This document shows, in pieces, positions 1 to 7,438 of a DNA stretch of 64,000 bases. Numbering within the stretch: position 1 is the stretch's first letter; the number at the start of each line of letters is the position of its first letter. Below the pieces are notes generated by a model, which was not told the origin of the DNA, made no database searches, and saw only the letters and a program-made list of their open reading frames with translations. Position numbers and translations under genes: made by a program. The DNA is taken from assembly GCF_009708215.1 (NCBI RefSeq), contig NZ_CP046175.1, positions 3,906,001 through 3,970,000 on the forward strand. The letters run 5' to 3'. Source of the DNA: Occultella kanbiaonis. GTDB lineage: Bacteria; Actinomycetota; Actinomycetes; Actinomycetales; Beutenbergiaceae.

Positions 1-189
1 GAGGAGCTCCCGGCCGTCAAGGGTCTCGACCCGGATCCGGTTCGGGCGCTCCATCCAGGCGCGGACGGGCCCATCGGAGTACAGCCCGGTCCAGCGCGCT
101 GTGAGTGTCACGGTGCGCCAGCGCCACGGCGAGGACCGCGCCAGGGCACGGAAATCCTCGACGTCCGGGACCGTGGGTGCGAGCGACAT
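1..189 (-). CDS. Conserved actinobacterial hypothetical protein, N-terminal part only
   Basis: An open frame runs from an ATG at 189 leftwards off the window edge, giving 63 codons with no stop. It begins MSLAPTVPDVEDFRALARSS and continues with the segment SPWRWRTVTLTARW, a Trp/Arg-rich start that I recognise from uncharacterised actinobacterial proteins but cannot tie to a function. No clear ribosome-binding site lies upstream, so the start is the least certain part. The stop and C-terminus lie outside the window. Confidence 0.6.
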   Translation of the reverse strand, partial: MSLAPTVPDVEDFRALARSSPWRWRTVTLTARWTGLYSDGPVRAWMERPNRIRVETLDGRELL

Positions 190-319
190 CGGACCATTGT
201 GGGTGGTCCGCGGGACGATTGCAGCAGCAATTCCGGCGGCCACACCGCCGTGGCTGCGGCGCGCGAGAGGCCCACCTCTACCGCGCGGATCCACTCGAAC
301 CGCAGCGGCGCATCTATTG

Positions 320-352
320 CGTATCCGCAGTAACTGCGGCAGACTGGATACG
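320..352. promoter_or_regulatory. Overlapping dyads upstream of the 385 gene
   Basis: Two inverted repeats share bases here: CCGCAG-taa-CTGCGG (325-339) nested inside CGTATCC (320-326) and GGATACG (346-352). They cannot both form at once because CC at 325-326 belongs to both. They sit about 35-65 bases before the GTG start at 385, where an operator would be expected. The protein that might bind is unknown. Confidence 0.3.
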
Positions 353-384
353 TCCCCACGAGCCGTAATCACCCGGAGGTCGCC

Positions 385-774
385 GTGTCCACCGAGAACC
401 GCCTGCAGACCGCACTCGAGCAGGCACGCGCCGAGCTCGACGCGTGCGACCCCTCGTCGGCGGCCGGCTCCCTGCCCCACCTGCGTGCCGCCGTCGGGCA
501 TCTCGCCGACGCCGTCGACGAGGCGATGGCGATGGCCGTCCTCGAGGAGGGCACCTCACTACGTGCGGCCGGCGCGATGGCCGGCCTGTCCGAGAACGCG
601 GTCCCGCCCCGCCTTGGCCGCACGGCCGCGCTCGCCTCGTACCGCGACGCCAGCGGGCGGGTCTCCGCCCGGGGCGTCGAGCGGGCCCGGTATGACGTGG
701 AGCGCGGCGACTACTCCCCCGCCCCCGAGGCCGACCGCGAGCCCATGCGGTTCCGGCCGCGCCGCCCCGATTGA
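385..774 (+). CDS. Small conserved hypothetical protein, possible HTH
   Basis: A 129-residue protein starting at GTG 385, supported by GGAGG at 375-379 with a 5-base spacer. The first 60 residues are acidic, alanine-rich and helical (LEQARAELDACD). Around residues 50-75 the stretch EGTSLRAAGAMAGLSENAVP looks like a helix-turn-helix with a GLSENA recognition-type turn, followed by an Arg-rich tail. I do not recognise the family by function. The next gene, a VWA protein, starts 89 bases after its stop on the same strand, so the two are probably co-transcribed. A regulator or partner of the VWA protein is a guess from position only. Confidence 0.7.
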   Translation: MSTENRLQTALEQARAELDACDPSSAAGSLPHLRAAVGHLADAVDEAMAMAVLEEGTSLRAAGAMAGLSENAVPPRLGRTAALASYRDASGRVSARGVERARYDVERGDYSPAPEADREPMRFRPRRPD

Positions 775-863
775 GCCGCACCCGACCCGGGCCGCCACCG
801 GCGCCGACCGCAACCACCCGACACCAGCCACCGATACCACCCCCACCGACGAAGGGACCCGTC

Positions 864-1523
864 ATGACCGACCAGAACTTCACCCACATCGCGTTCCTGC
901 TCGACCGCTCCGGCTCGATGCAGTCCATCAAGTCCGACACCGTCGGAGGCTTCGACGCGTTCATCGCCGAGCAGCGTGGCGAGCCGGGCCGGTGCACGGT
1001 CTCCCTGGCCCAGTTCGACAACGAGTACCAGGAGGTCTATGCGGATCGACCGATCGCCGACGTGCCCTCCCTCGAGCTGGTCCCGCGCGGAAGCACGGCC
1101 ATGCTCGATGCCATCGGACGCCTCATCAACGCCACCGGCGCCCGGCTCGCCGCCCTGCCCGAGGCGGAGCGGCCGGGCACCGTGATCGTCGGCATCATGA
1201 CCGACGGCCTCGAGAACGCCTCGAAGGAGTTCAGCCGCGCCCAGATCAAGGCGATGATCGGCGAGCAGACCGACCGCTACGGCTGGCAGTTCCTGTACAT
1301 GGGCGCCAACCAGGACGCGATCGAGGTCGGCACCGGGCTTGGCGTGGACCCGGGCCTGGCGGTCACCTACTCCTCGACCAAGGTCGACGCGGCGATGCGC
1401 ATGACCAGCAGGAAGGTCGCCGGGGTGCGCGCCGCCATGGCCGCAGGCATGGCCGCACCGGCCGCGCGTGCCGCGCACGGCTACACCGAGGCGGAGCGCG
1501 CCGAGGTGGGCGAGGACGGCTGA
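864..1523 (+). CDS. VWA-domain protein
   Basis: A 219-residue soluble protein made almost entirely of one von Willebrand factor A domain. The metal-binding site (MIDAS) is complete: DRSGS near residue 14, a Thr in GSTAML near 75, and the Asp of IMTDGLEN near 114. The ATG at 864 has GAAGGGA at 851-857; an in-frame TTG 93 bases upstream lies in non-conserved sequence and was rejected. No signal peptide or membrane segment is present, so it should act in the cytoplasm. VWA proteins of this type usually bind a partner protein through the metal; the partner is not evident. Its last 43 bases overlap the convergent transporter gene. Confidence 0.85.
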   Translation: MTDQNFTHIAFLLDRSGSMQSIKSDTVGGFDAFIAEQRGEPGRCTVSLAQFDNEYQEVYADRPIADVPSLELVPRGSTAMLDAIGRLINATGARLAALPEAERPGTVIVGIMTDGLENASKEFSRAQIKAMIGEQTDRYGWQFLYMGANQDAIEVGTGLGVDPGLAVTYSSTKVDAAMRMTSRKVAGVRAAMAAGMAAPAARAAHGYTEAERAEVGEDG

Positions 1524-2476
1524 GCACTCGACGCGGCTTGGGCCACCGAGTCGCCGGCCGCGGCCAGGGGCTCGGTCACGCGACGCTCCGTCGGGACGTC
1601 CTGTGGTCCGGGCGCCGATCGCGACACCGCGGAGCCGGTTCGCAACTGCCCGGCGACGATCGCACTGAGCGCCAGCGCGAACCCGAGGAGCTGTGCGGGT
1701 TCGAACCGCTCCCCCAGGACCAGCGCACCCAGCGCCGCGGCAACGACCGGGGAGAGCAGCGCGAGCATCGCGGCCGATGTCACCGGGATCCGCCCGATCC
1801 CGGTGAACCACAGTGTGTACGCGAGCAGGCCGCCCACAAGTCCCAGCCACACGTAGCCCGCCACGGCGGTCGCGTCGATGCCGGTCGGCACGCCCTCAAC
1901 GATCAGCGTCAGCGGGAGCAGTGCCAACCCGCCGGCAGTGAGCTGCCAGCCGGCGAACGCGAGCGCCCCGGCCGGCCTGCCCCAACGCTTCGTCAACGTG
2001 ACGCCGAGCCCCATGGAGGCGGCTCCGGCGAGTCCGGCCGCGACTCCGAGCAGGTCCGGTACGGCGTCCGCGCGCAGCACCACCAGCGCCACCCCCACGA
2101 TTCCGACCACGCCCCAGCCGAGCCGCCAGGCGGACCAGGCCTGGCCGAGCAGGACGACCGCGAGCACGGCCACGATCAACGGCTGGCCGGCGCCGAGGGT
2201 GGCGGCGAGGCCTCCGGGCAGCCGATAGGCCGCCACGAACAGCAGCGGGAAGAATGCGCCGATGTTCAGGACGCCGAGCACCGCGGCGCGCCACCACCAG
2301 GAGCCTCGGGGCAGGGTGCGGGAGAGCGCCACGGCCAGCAGGCCAGCAGGCAGGGCGCGCATGAGGGCGGCGAAGAGTGGCGCATCCGGTGGCAGGAACT
2401 CGGTCGTCACCAGGTAGGTCGTGCCCCAGACGAGCGGGGCGAGGGCCGTGGCCATGGTCATGGACAGGCGTCGCAT
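1481..2476 (-). CDS. EamA/DMT-family transporter
   Basis: A 331-residue polytopic membrane protein of the drug/metabolite transporter family. It begins with the family's typical WGTTYLV segment and has about ten hydrophobic helices in two repeated halves; the second half ends with LALLSPVVAAALGALVLGE, the classic EamA signature around residues 240-260. Start ATG 2476 has GAGGAG six bases upstream. The last ~35 residues are hydrophilic and overlap the opposite gene. It is divergent from a MarR regulator, and an operator dyad lies immediately before its ribosome-binding site, so it is probably an efflux pump released from repression by a small-molecule ligand. Substrate unknown. Confidence 0.9.
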   Translation of the reverse strand: MRRLSMTMATALAPLVWGTTYLVTTEFLPPDAPLFAALMRALPAGLLAVALSRTLPRGSWWWRAAVLGVLNIGAFFPLLFVAAYRLPGGLAATLGAGQPLIVAVLAVVLLGQAWSAWRLGWGVVGIVGVALVVLRADAVPDLLGVAAGLAGAASMGLGVTLTKRWGRPAGALAFAGWQLTAGGLALLPLTLIVEGVPTGIDATAVAGYVWLGLVGGLLAYTLWFTGIGRIPVTSAAMLALLSPVVAAALGALVLGERFEPAQLLGFALALSAIVAGQLRTGSAVSRSAPGPQDVPTERRVTEPLAAAGDSVAQAASSAQPSSPTSARSASV

Positions 2477-2489
2477 CGCAATCTCCTCA

Positions 2490-2508
2490 ACGTTGAACTA
2501 TTCAACGT
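2490..2508. promoter_or_regulatory. MarR operator 1, perfect dyad
   Basis: ACGTTGAA-CTA-TTCAACGT, a perfect 8-3-8 inverted repeat directly upstream of the transporter's Shine-Dalgarno sequence. The half-site TTCAACGT recurs in two further copies before the MarR gene, which argues for a real binding site. Confidence 0.75.
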
Positions 2509-2536
2509 GAAGCACTGTAGGATGACCGGAGTCGGT

Positions 2537-2555
2537 TCGTCAAACAATTCAACGT
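2537..2555. promoter_or_regulatory. MarR operator 2, imperfect dyad
   Basis: TCGTCAAA-CAA-TTCAACGT: the right half-site is identical to operator 1 and the left half is degenerate. It overlaps operator 3 by four bases, so the two could be bound cooperatively or exclusively. Confidence 0.6.
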
Positions 2556-2570
2556 CAAACAGTTCAACGT
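2552..2570. promoter_or_regulatory. MarR operator 3, imperfect dyad
   Basis: ACGTCAAA-CAG-TTCAACGT, with six of eight left-arm bases matching operator 1. It ends just before the AAGGAG ribosome-binding site of the MarR gene, which suggests autoregulation. Confidence 0.65.
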
Positions 2571-2582
2571 CAAGGAGATGCC

Positions 2583-3089
2583 GTGCAAGACGCCGTGGAT
2601 GCCCGCCTGCACCAGTGGAGCGTGGTGCGGCCCGATCTCGACGTCTCCGCCATGGGGGTGATCGGCCGCCTGTCCCGATTGACCCGACTGCTCGAAGGCA
2701 GCCTGCAAGAGGTCTTCGATGCTCACGGTCTGCAGCCCGGCGAGTTCGATCTGCTCGCCACGCTGCGGCGAGCGGACCCGGAGGGCACCGGCCTGACCGC
2801 GGTGGCGTTGGCCCGCGCGGCAATGAGGACCTCCGGGGCGATCACCAATCGCCTGGACCGTCTGGTCGCCAAGGATCTGGTGCGCCGCGACGTGGACGAG
2901 GCCAATCGCCGCGCCATCCTGGTCACCCTCACACCGAAGGGGCGCACCGTACTGGACGCCGCCCTTGCCGATCACGTCGCGAACGAGGAGCGTCTGCTCG
3001 CCGCCCTCGGGGCCCCCGAACGCGAGCAGCTGGCGAACCTGTTGCGCACCCTCCTGCTCGCCCACGGCGACCAGGCACCGCCGGCCTGA
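2583..3089 (+). CDS. MarR-family transcriptional regulator
   Basis: A 168-residue winged-helix regulator. The start is GTG 2583 with AAGGAG at 2572-2577. The N-terminal dimerisation helices are followed by the HTH (LTAVALARAAMRTSGAITNRL, about residues 78-98) and the wing with the MarR signature DEANRRAILVTLTPKGR (about 110-126). It is divergent from the DMT transporter, and the 106-base gap contains three TTCAACGT-based dyads. By analogy with the family it represses both genes until a ligand, probably an exported compound, binds. The ligand cannot be deduced. Confidence 0.92.
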   Translation: MQDAVDARLHQWSVVRPDLDVSAMGVIGRLSRLTRLLEGSLQEVFDAHGLQPGEFDLLATLRRADPEGTGLTAVALARAAMRTSGAITNRLDRLVAKDLVRRDVDEANRRAILVTLTPKGRTVLDAALADHVANEERLLAALGAPEREQLANLLRTLLLAHGDQAPPA

Positions 3090-3132
3090 CCCCCTGACCG
3101 TTCCTCCGGGTGAGGCGGAACTCGTCGTGCGG

Positions 3133-3540
3133 CTAGACCGCGGTGTGCGGCGCGACCATCGGTGCACCGATCCGGTTGATCCGATCCGTGCCCCACGCGC
3201 CCAGTGGCGCGAGAGCGGCGTTCAGCGCGACGCCGGCCTCGGTCAGGGAGTACTCCACGCGCGGCGGTACCTCCCGGTACACCTCGCGATGCACCAGCCC
3301 GTCCACCTCCATCTCCCGCAGGTGCTGGACGAGCATCTTCTCGCTCACCCCGGGCAGGCCACGCTTGAGCGCGGAGAATCTCCGGGTGCCGTTGTCGAGC
3401 TCCCACAGGATGAGCGACTTCCACTTGCCGGTGATCACGTCCATGGCGGCGTCGATGCCGCAGAGGTAGGGCCCCTGCCGTGGGCCGGGCGGCGCCGTCT
3501 CAACGGACTCGTTCTGGGCTGTGACCTCGATACTTACCAT
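3133..3540 (-). CDS. HxlR-family transcriptional regulator
   Basis: A 135-residue winged-helix protein of the HxlR type, recognisable from ITGKWKSLILWEL, the helix RFSALKRGLPGVSEKMLVQHL and the wing REVYREVPPRVEYSLTEAG. A Cys near residue 27 (GPYLCGID) is in the position of the redox-sensing N-terminal Cys of some HxlR members such as YodB; redox sensing here is inference. The ATG at 3540 lies inside a 24-base palindrome and no Shine-Dalgarno is visible, so the mRNA may be leaderless. It diverges from two imine-reductase-like genes, its likely targets. Confidence 0.9.
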   Translation of the reverse strand: MVSIEVTAQNESVETAPPGPRQGPYLCGIDAAMDVITGKWKSLILWELDNGTRRFSALKRGLPGVSEKMLVQHLREMEVDGLVHREVYREVPPRVEYSLTEAGVALNAALAPLGAWGTDRINRIGAPMVAPHTAV

Positions 3541-3552
3541 ATGGTGAGTATC
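3529..3552. promoter_or_regulatory. Palindromic HxlR operator overlapping the regulator's start codon
   Basis: A 24-base dyad centred on CCATATGG, with outer arms GATACT and AGTATC and only one mismatched pair. The GATACT/AGTATC arms resemble the TACT-AGTA type sites of HxlR proteins. The ATG of the HxlR gene lies within it, so binding would directly block transcription or translation start of the regulator and sits about 55-80 bases upstream of the first reductase. Confidence 0.65.
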
Positions 3553-3606
3553 GCACTATGAAGTGGGTACTTGTGTGGTGGTGCGCGCTCGCGCAGGCTC
3601 GACGAG

Positions 3607-4587
3607 ATGACTCCCACAACTGCCCCGCCGCCATCCGCATCGACCATATCCACGACGCCGATCACCGCGGCGTCCGACTCCTCCACCACCCCCGACTCCC
3701 CCGCGCAAGCGCGGGTGAGCGTCCTGGGACTCGGTGTGATGGGCAGCGTGCTGGCCAGCACGCTGCTCGCCGCCGGGCACCGGACCACCGTCTGGAACCG
3801 GACCAGTGGCCGGGCCGACCCGCTGCGTGCCGCGGGCGCGATCGTGGCCGGCTCGCCGGCCGAGGCGATCTCCACCGCCGACGTGGTGATCGTCTGCCTG
3901 TTCGATCACGCCTCGGTGCACGAAGTGCTCGACCCGCTCGTCGACCACCGCACCGGCATCGACCTCATCAACCTCACCACCACGACGCCCGAGGAGGCCC
4001 GCGAGCTCGCGGCCTGGTCCTCGACCCGCGGCATCCACTATCTCGACGGCGGCATCATGGCCGTGCCGGCCATGATCGGGCAGGACGGTTCGTCGATCCT
4101 CTACAGCGGGGCACCCGAGGTGTTCGAACGGCACGAACAGCTCCTGCGCAGCTGGGGCAAGGCCACCTACTTCGGCGGAGATGCCGGCCTGGCCTCACTG
4201 GAGGACCTTGCGCTCCTGTCCGGCATGTACGTCATGTCCGCAGGACTGCTGCACGGCATGGCGATGGTCGGCTCCGTGGGTGTCAGCGCGAGCTCGTTCG
4301 TCACTCGGGCCCAGCCCTTCCTGGCCGCGATGACCGAGACCTTCCCGGCCTTCGCCGAGACCATCGACAGCCGGCGGTACGACGCGCCCGAACGGCAGAG
4401 CCTGGAGTTCTCCGACCTCGGCAAACTCGTGCGGGCCAGCACCGAGGCCGGCATCAGCCCGGCGGTGGTGCAGATGGTGCAGGACCTGATCATGCGCCAG
4501 CGCGACGCGGGCTTCGGCGACGAGGACTTCTCCCGCATCTACGAGAGCATCGCCCACCCGCTCACCACCGAATCGAGTGCACCGTGA
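3607..4587 (+). CDS. NADPH-dependent imine-reductase-like oxidoreductase, Asp type
   Basis: A 326-residue member of the beta-hydroxyacid dehydrogenase/imine reductase superfamily. After a ~38-residue Thr/Ser/Pro-rich extension comes the Rossmann motif GLGVMGSVLA and an NADPH-type WNRT loop. GGIMAVPAMIG and ILYSG are typical of imine reductases. The position equivalent to the known catalytic Asp/Tyr appears to be Asp, about residue 200 (SLEDLALL). ATG 3607 was preferred over an upstream GTG because the latter adds only Arg/Cys-rich non-conserved sequence. Its stop overlaps the GTG of a paralogue, so the two are co-translated. Physiological substrate unknown; a 6-phosphogluconate-dehydrogenase-like function is less likely. 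Confidence 0.8.
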   Translation: MTPTTAPPPSASTISTTPITAASDSSTTPDSPAQARVSVLGLGVMGSVLASTLLAAGHRTTVWNRTSGRADPLRAAGAIVAGSPAEAISTADVVIVCLFDHASVHEVLDPLVDHRTGIDLINLTTTTPEEARELAAWSSTRGIHYLDGGIMAVPAMIGQDGSSILYSGAPEVFERHEQLLRSWGKATYFGGDAGLASLEDLALLSGMYVMSAGLLHGMAMVGSVGVSASSFVTRAQPFLAAMTETFPAFAETIDSRRYDAPERQSLEFSDLGKLVRASTEAGISPAVVQMVQDLIMRQRDAGFGDEDFSRIYESIAHPLTTESSAP

Positions 4588-5519
4588 CCGCCCGAACCGA
4601 GACCAGTACACCCCGTCGGCCCGCCACCACGGCTCCCGTCACCGTGCTCGGCCTCGGCCCGATGGGCCAGGCAATGGGCCACGCCCTGCTCGCGGCCGGC
4701 CATCCGGTGACCGTCTGGAACCGGACACCGGCACGGGCGGACACCCTCGTCACGGCCGGGGCGAGGATGGCACCGGACCCGGGCTCCGCCGTCGGGAGCA
4801 GTGGGCTGGTGATCCTCAGCCTCACCGACTACCAGGCGATGTACGACATCCTCGGCGGCCACACCGACGCACTGCGCGGACGACTGCTCGTGAACCTCAG
4901 TTCGGACACCCCGGAACGCACCCGAGACGCCGCGGCCTGGGCCAACGGCCACGGCGCCCGGTTCCTGACCGGCGGCGTGATGACGCCCCCGCCGACCATC
5001 GGCGCGGAGGGTGCCTACGTCTACTACAGCGGACCACGCCCCGAGTTCGAGGCGCACTCGGCCACCCTGTCCGTGATCGGCGAGCCACGGTATCTCGGCG
5101 AGGACCCGGGGCTCGCCCAACTCCTTTATCAGGCACAGCTGGACGTCTTCCTGACGGCGTTGGCCGGCCTCCTGCACGCGACCGCGCTCGCCGGCAGCGG
5201 CGGCATCAGCGCCGCCGAGTTCGTACCGCAGGCCCTGGAGACGCTCACCGGCATTCCCGCGATGATCGAGGACGGTGACGCGCTCGGGACCGCGCTGGAC
5301 GCACGTTCCCATCCGGGCGACCTCGCCACGACCACCATGATGGGCGCCACCGCCGATCACATCGTCGCCACCTCGGCCGCCGCCGGCCTGGACCTCGTCC
5401 TGCCCGACGCCGTGGCCTCGCTCTACCGGCGCGCCATCCGGGCCGGCCACGGCGCCGACAACTGGACCTCGCTGATCGAGGTGATCCGCGGAGCCGAGCT
5501 CACCGCAGCCGCGCCCTGA
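4584..5519 (+). CDS. NADPH-dependent imine-reductase-like oxidoreductase, Tyr type
   Basis: A 311-residue paralogue of the preceding gene, starting at GTG 4584 inside its stop codon (GTGA overlap). It has the Rossmann motif GLGPMGQAMG, the WNRT loop, GGVMTPPPTIG and VYYSG. At the position where the upstream paralogue has Asp, this one has Tyr (about residue 182, QLLYQAQL). In characterised imine reductases Asp and Tyr at this site mark two subfamilies often differing in stereochemical preference. The pair may form hetero- or homodimers, because these enzymes swap helices between subunits. The end overlaps the convergent kinase gene by 20 bases. Confidence 0.8.
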   Translation: MTARTETSTPRRPATTAPVTVLGLGPMGQAMGHALLAAGHPVTVWNRTPARADTLVTAGARMAPDPGSAVGSSGLVILSLTDYQAMYDILGGHTDALRGRLLVNLSSDTPERTRDAAAWANGHGARFLTGGVMTPPPTIGAEGAYVYYSGPRPEFEAHSATLSVIGEPRYLGEDPGLAQLLYQAQLDVFLTALAGLLHATALAGSGGISAAEFVPQALETLTGIPAMIEDGDALGTALDARSHPGDLATTTMMGATADHIVATSAAAGLDLVLPDAVASLYRRAIRAGHGADNWTSLIEVIRGAELTAAAP

Positions 5520-6417
5520 GCCAGGCGAGGGCGATCTCCCCCTGGGCGCGCTGGAACGCGCGCAGGTGGGGGATCCCCGGTGGCGGCTGCTGCAGGGAGC
5601 CGTGCACGAAGAACCCCGTCACGGCCGCCACCACCGCGGTGACCGCGTCCGGATCGGCCCCGAGGCTCAGCGGGTGTGCCCGCCAGATCTCCTCGGGCTC
5701 GCCGCCACCCTCGAGCCCGACGCTCGGCAGCATCAGCACCAGGTCCACCCACGCGGCACCCGAGGCTGCGTAGGGCCAGTCGACGGCGAGCAGCCGGCCA
5801 CCGGATCGGATCATGTTGTCCGCGCGCAGGTCACCGTGCACCAGGGCGTCACCGGCCACCGCCTCGCGCCAGCCGTCCGCGGACGCGGCCAACGGCTCGA
5901 GGTTCGCCGCCACCCACGGATCCCAGCCGGCCAGCGGCTCGCCCGACTCCAGCAGCCGACGCCACTCCCCGAACGTGTCCGCCTCGTTCAGCGGGGTGAT
6001 CAGCTCCACCCGAGGGGCGCTCACCCGGCCGAGCGTGGCGAGCAGCTCCAGCGCCTCGCGCAACTCGTCCGGACGCCACGGCAGCTCCGGCCCCGGGCCG
6101 TCCGCGGCGTCATAACCGAGGGCGATCCACTCGCCGTCGTCGAACGTCCAGCGCAGCCGGGGCGCCGGCACCTCAGGCGGCAGGACGGCAGCCACCGCCG
6201 CCTCCTGCCGGTACAGCTCGGCGCTGCGCTCGTGGAAGCTCGTGGCGACCGCCTTCACGAACACCCGCCCACCATCGGCCGTGACCAGCGTGGCGGCCAT
6301 GCCGGGGCTGTACCCGCCCTCATGGCTGCGCGCGGTGACCACCTCGCCGGTGCGCTCGGAGACCAGCGAGCGGACGTCGTCGGGCAGGTCGGCCCAGGCG
6401 AGCCGCGTCCGGCTCAC
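5500..6417 (-). CDS. Aminoglycoside phosphotransferase-family kinase
   Basis: A 305-residue protein with the APH/choline-kinase fold: a nucleotide-binding N-lobe with VFVKAVAT (Lys near residue 54), the catalytic loop VHGDLRADN and the metal-binding Asp of LLAVDWPYA. Its GTG start overlaps the stop of etfA by four bases, so it is the last gene of an etfB-etfA-kinase operon. The family phosphorylates many small molecules; an antibiotic-resistance role is not supported by this metabolic context. Substrate unknown. Confidence 0.82.
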   Translation of the reverse strand: MSRTRLAWADLPDDVRSLVSERTGEVVTARSHEGGYSPGMAATLVTADGGRVFVKAVATSFHERSAELYRQEAAVAAVLPPEVPAPRLRWTFDDGEWIALGYDAADGPGPELPWRPDELREALELLATLGRVSAPRVELITPLNEADTFGEWRRLLESGEPLAGWDPWVAANLEPLAASADGWREAVAGDALVHGDLRADNMIRSGGRLLAVDWPYAASGAAWVDLVLMLPSVGLEGGGEPEEIWRAHPLSLGADPDAVTAVVAAVTGFFVHGSLQQPPPGIPHLRAFQRAQGEIALAWLRARLR

Positions 6418-7436
6418 GAGAGCGCGGCAGCGTCGCGGCGGGAGCGGATGGCGGCCGCGGCGGCGGGCAGGATCTCGTGCAGGTCCCCGATCACCGCGAA
6501 GTCGCTGATCTCCACGAGCGGTGCCTCGGAGTCGGTGTTCACCGCGATGATCGTGCGGGCGGCCTGCATGCCGCCGTGGTGGTGCGGCGCGCCGGAGATG
6601 CCGGCGCCGATGTAGACGCGCGGGGCGATGGTCACACCGGTCTGGCCGACCTGGGCGTCGTGCCCGATCCAGCCCTCGTCGACGGCGTCCCGGGTGGTCC
6701 CGATCGCGGCGCCGAGGGCGTCGGCGAGGTCCTCGACGGGCCCGAAGTCACCGGCGGTTCCCCGGCCACCGGCGACGACGATGGCCGCCTCGGCGAGCGC
6801 CGGCCGGACCACCCCGCTCGCGTCCGCGGAGACCTCGTGCACCACCCGGTCGAGGAGTTCCAGTCCGGCCGGTGCCGCGGCGCTCACGGGCAGCCGCTCG
6901 ACGACGGCCGCGCCCGGTGCGGCGGCTGGCTCCGCCGCAAGCGCGTTCGGGCGCAGCGTCACCACGGCACGGTCGGTGGTGATCGCGCACTCGGTGTCCC
7001 AGGTGCCGGCGAACACCCGCTTGCCGCCGACCAGGCGGCCACCGTCGTCGGCGAGCGACGTCACGTCGATGAGTAGGCCGGCGCCGGTCCGCCACGCCGT
7101 GTGCGCGGCGATCTCCTTGTTCACGAACGAGGACGTCAGCAGCACCAGGGCGGCCCGCACGTGCTCGACGGCGGCGGCCACGGCGGCGGCCGCCACCACG
7201 GGGATCTCGCGCGGGGCGTCGCCAAGGTCGGCCTGCAGCACCCGGTCGACGCCGGCTTCGGCGAGCTGGTCCAGCGCCCGCCGGTTCGGCTCGGTCAGGG
7301 TCAGCGCGACCACCTCGCCCAGCGTCCGGGCGAGCGTGAGTGCCTCCAGCGCGGGTGAGCGCAAGGCTGCGTCGGCTGTGTTCTCGACCAGTACGAGGAC
7401 GGTCCGGACGGCGGTCTCGGTCACGGGGGTCACCAC
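6414..7436 (-). CDS. etfA: Electron transfer flavoprotein alpha subunit
   Basis: A 340-residue ETF alpha subunit. The N-terminal nucleotide-fold domain is followed by the C-terminal FAD-binding domain, seen in RPALAEAAIVVAGGRG, VGQTGVTIAPRVYIGAGISG and the final AARTIIAVNTDSEAP stretch. With EtfB it carries electrons from acyl-CoA and other dehydrogenases to the quinone pool. It starts two bases after the etfB stop, with two consecutive GTG codons, either of which may be used. The etfB-etfA order and length match the family. Confidence 0.93.
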   Translation of the reverse strand: MVTPVTETAVRTVLVLVENTADAALRSPALEALTLARTLGEVVALTLTEPNRRALDQLAEAGVDRVLQADLGDAPREIPVVAAAAVAAAVEHVRAALVLLTSSFVNKEIAAHTAWRTGAGLLIDVTSLADDGGRLVGGKRVFAGTWDTECAITTDRAVVTLRPNALAAEPAAAPGAAVVERLPVSAAAPAGLELLDRVVHEVSADASGVVRPALAEAAIVVAGGRGTAGDFGPVEDLADALGAAIGTTRDAVDEGWIGHDAQVGQTGVTIAPRVYIGAGISGAPHHHGGMQAARTIIAVNTDSEAPLVEISDFAVIGDLHEILPAAAAAIRSRRDAAALS

Positions 7437-7438
7437 TC

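Noticed and set aside
5500-6417. Aminoglycoside resistance gene
   Set aside because: The APH fold is broad; coupling to etfBA and lack of mobile-element context point to metabolism.
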